Source: an uncultured Parabacteroides sp.
Lineage (GTDB): Bacteria > Bacteroidota > Bacteroidia > Bacteroidales > Tannerellaceae
DNA length: 23,312 bases
Reading direction: 5' to 3'
NCBI GenBank assembly: GCA_910577325.1
Contig: CAJTMR010000035.1
Location: 1-23,312 of the forward strand
A model generated the notes under the pieces. It searched no databases, was not told the origin of the DNA, and saw only the letters and a list, made by a program, of their open reading frames with translations. Shown one piece after another: positions 22,183-23,312 of this stretch (its first letter is position 1; each line of letters begins with the position of its first letter). The position numbers and the translations under genes were made by a program.

Positions 22183-23081
22183 ACGTAAACATCGGTAATT
22201 TGCAATTGAAGAACCCGGTTATGACAGCGTCGGGTACTTTCGGATATGGTATTGAATATTCGGACTTTATGGATATCTCCCGCTTGGGCGGTATTTTTGT
22301 GAAAGGCACAACGATCCAGCCGCGCGAAGGGAACTTGTATCCCCGTATGGCGGAAACTCCTTCGGGAATGTTGAATGCTGTAGGTCTGCAGAATAAGGGT
22401 GCACAATATTTTGTCGATCATATCTATCCGGAGATTAAGGATATCGATACGAACATGATTGTAAACGTGAGCGGTTCCTCTGTAGAAACGTATGTGGAAT
22501 GTGCTGAAAAGATAGCGGATTTGGACAAGATACCGGCTATCGAACTGAATATTTCCTGCCCGAATGTAAAGCAGGGGGGCATGGCTTTTGGAGTGACAAC
22601 TTGTGGGGCAAGCGAAGTTGTAAAGGCTGTCCGCAAGGTTTATCCGAAGACCCTTATTGTAAAACTTTCCCCTAATGTAACCGACATTACGGAGATAGCC
22701 AGGGCGGTTGAAGCCGAGGGGGCAGATTCCGTTTCATTGATTAATACCATGCTGGGTATGGCCATTGACGCGGAGAAGCGTAAACCGGTATTATCTACAA
22801 TAACCGGCGGTCTTTCCGGCCCTTGTGTAAAGCCGGTTGCCTTGCGGATGGTATGGCAGACTTATAAGGCAGTGAAGATTCCTATTATCGGCTTGGGCGG
22901 TATTTCAAACTGGAAAGATGCGGTGGAATTCATGTTGGCGGGAGCTACGGCTATCCAGATCGGAACTTACAATTTTGTTGATCCTGCCGTTGGCATAAAG
23001 GTCATTGAAGGGATGGACGACTATTGCAACAGACATGGTTTTTCGTCTGTTTGCGAATTGATCGGGGCCTTGGAAGTCTAA
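22170..23081 (+). CDS. pyrD: Dihydroorotate dehydrogenase B catalytic subunit
   Basis: 303 residues, normal for a class 1B enzyme. It oxidises dihydroorotate to orotate with FMN in the fourth step of pyrimidine synthesis. The TIM-barrel has the class 1 catalytic cysteine C130 in ELNISCPNVK, the FMN-contacting VKLSPNV (164-170), INTMLGMAID (191-200) and the phosphate-binding glycines IIGLGGISNW. A cytoplasmic enzyme with no membrane segment, which agrees with the NAD-linked PyrK partner rather than quinone. The ATG at 22170 lies within the last codons of pyrK. Confidence 0.96.
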   Translation: MAELNVNIGNLQLKNPVMTASGTFGYGIEYSDFMDISRLGGIFVKGTTIQPREGNLYPRMAETPSGMLNAVGLQNKGAQYFVDHIYPEIKDIDTNMIVNVSGSSVETYVECAEKIADLDKIPAIELNISCPNVKQGGMAFGVTTCGASEVVKAVRKVYPKTLIVKLSPNVTDITEIARAVEAEGADSVSLINTMLGMAIDAEKRKPVLSTITGGLSGPCVKPVALRMVWQTYKAVKIPIIGLGGISNWKDAVEFMLAGATAIQIGTYNFVDPAVGIKVIEGMDDYCNRHGFSSVCELIGALEV

Positions 23082-23121
23082 AAGCAGGATAATATAATCC
23101 TTTCTGAAATAACAATTGAAG

Positions 23122-23167
23122 AAAAGCTGGTAAATATGACTTATTTTATGCGTTTACCAGCTTTTTT
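23122..23167 (+). terminator. Intrinsic terminator after pyrKD
   Basis: AAAAGCTGGTAAA (23122-23134) pairs perfectly over 13 bp with TTTACCAGCTTTT (23153-23165), followed by a T-run to 23167. It lies 40 bp after pyrD. Confidence 0.9.
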
Positions 23168-23214
23168 CTTGTAATTTTTATTTGTTTTGAATATTATCAT
23201 TTCAATAATTATGA

Positions 23215-23222
23215 TATCTTTG
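23215..23222 (+). promoter_or_regulatory. Candidate -7 box for a gene beyond the right edge
   Basis: TATCTTTG is a perfect TAnnTTTG. The nearest TTTG (23186-23189) is 25 bases upstream, longer than normal. No start codon with a long frame is seen before the window ends, so the gene it would serve lies outside or the match is chance. Confidence 0.35.
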
Positions 23223-23312
23223 GTTCGTATTAAAATAAACCTTGAATTTGTAATATCTAATTAACGTGAGTTCGATGAATTATAACTAAAAGAGTGACAG
23301 CTGAATAAGTTC

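Overview
The window looks like chromosomal DNA of a gut-type Bacteroidales bacterium, most likely Parabacteroides or a close relative. The evidence is a complete nqrABCDEF operon, SusC-style carboxypeptidase-regulatory domains at the N-termini of outer-membrane proteins, DUF5686 and T9SS-plug (DUF5103) proteins, and a pyrK-pyrD pair preceded by an XRE regulator. Several genes also sit behind Bacteroidetes-type promoters (TTTG / TAnnTTTG) and lack strong Shine-Dalgarno sequences. The genus is inferred from protein resemblance only.

Layout. (1) 291-3285: a small His-rich membrane-anchored protein and a TonB-dependent receptor, separated by a 173-bp palindromic MITE-like element. (2) 3286-4657: a 1.37-kb non-coding stretch full of structure. 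It holds hairpin terminators, a roughly 580-bp block with inverted ends made of ACTATCAT octamers, a core with a 23-bp-periodic GAGACCCGGG motif, and a cluster of CATGACGACCGTCTTCATGG-type repeats. (3) 4658-8571, minus strand: a DUF5686 outer-membrane protein followed 17 bp later by an NhaC-family Na+/H+ antiporter. (4) 8951-9847: a cation diffusion facilitator, divergent from the DUF5686 gene and convergent with a T9SS plug-like secreted protein (9855-11129, minus). (5) 11256-17240: the Na+-translocating NADH:quinone reductase operon nqrABCDEF, with a clear promoter and a strong terminator. (6) 17468-20047: a small putative secreted peptide, an orphan HsdR_N nuclease-like domain protein, a short AMP nucleosidase and holA. 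(7) 20048-20890: an AT-rich leader ahead of an XRE regulator. (8) 21403-23081: pyrK and pyrD overlapping by 13 bp, with their own consensus promoter and terminator.

How they work together. Nqr oxidises NADH, reduces quinone and exports Na+; the NhaC-type antiporter can exchange Na+ for H+. PyrK/PyrD oxidise dihydroorotate using NAD+, so both redox systems touch the NAD pool. The CDF exporter (HxxxD/HxxxD metal site, suggesting Zn2+) and the His-rich protein plus TonB receptor suggest metal handling, but the substrate of the receptor is not shown by the sequence.

The most unusual feature is NqrC. It carries an extra N-terminal rubredoxin-like domain with four cysteines (CxxC...CPxC) on the side expected to face the cytoplasm, giving a candidate additional one-electron centre physically tied to the Na+-pumping NADH dehydrogenase. 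The best non-coding oddities are the two inverted-repeat elements (695-867 and about 3624-4226).
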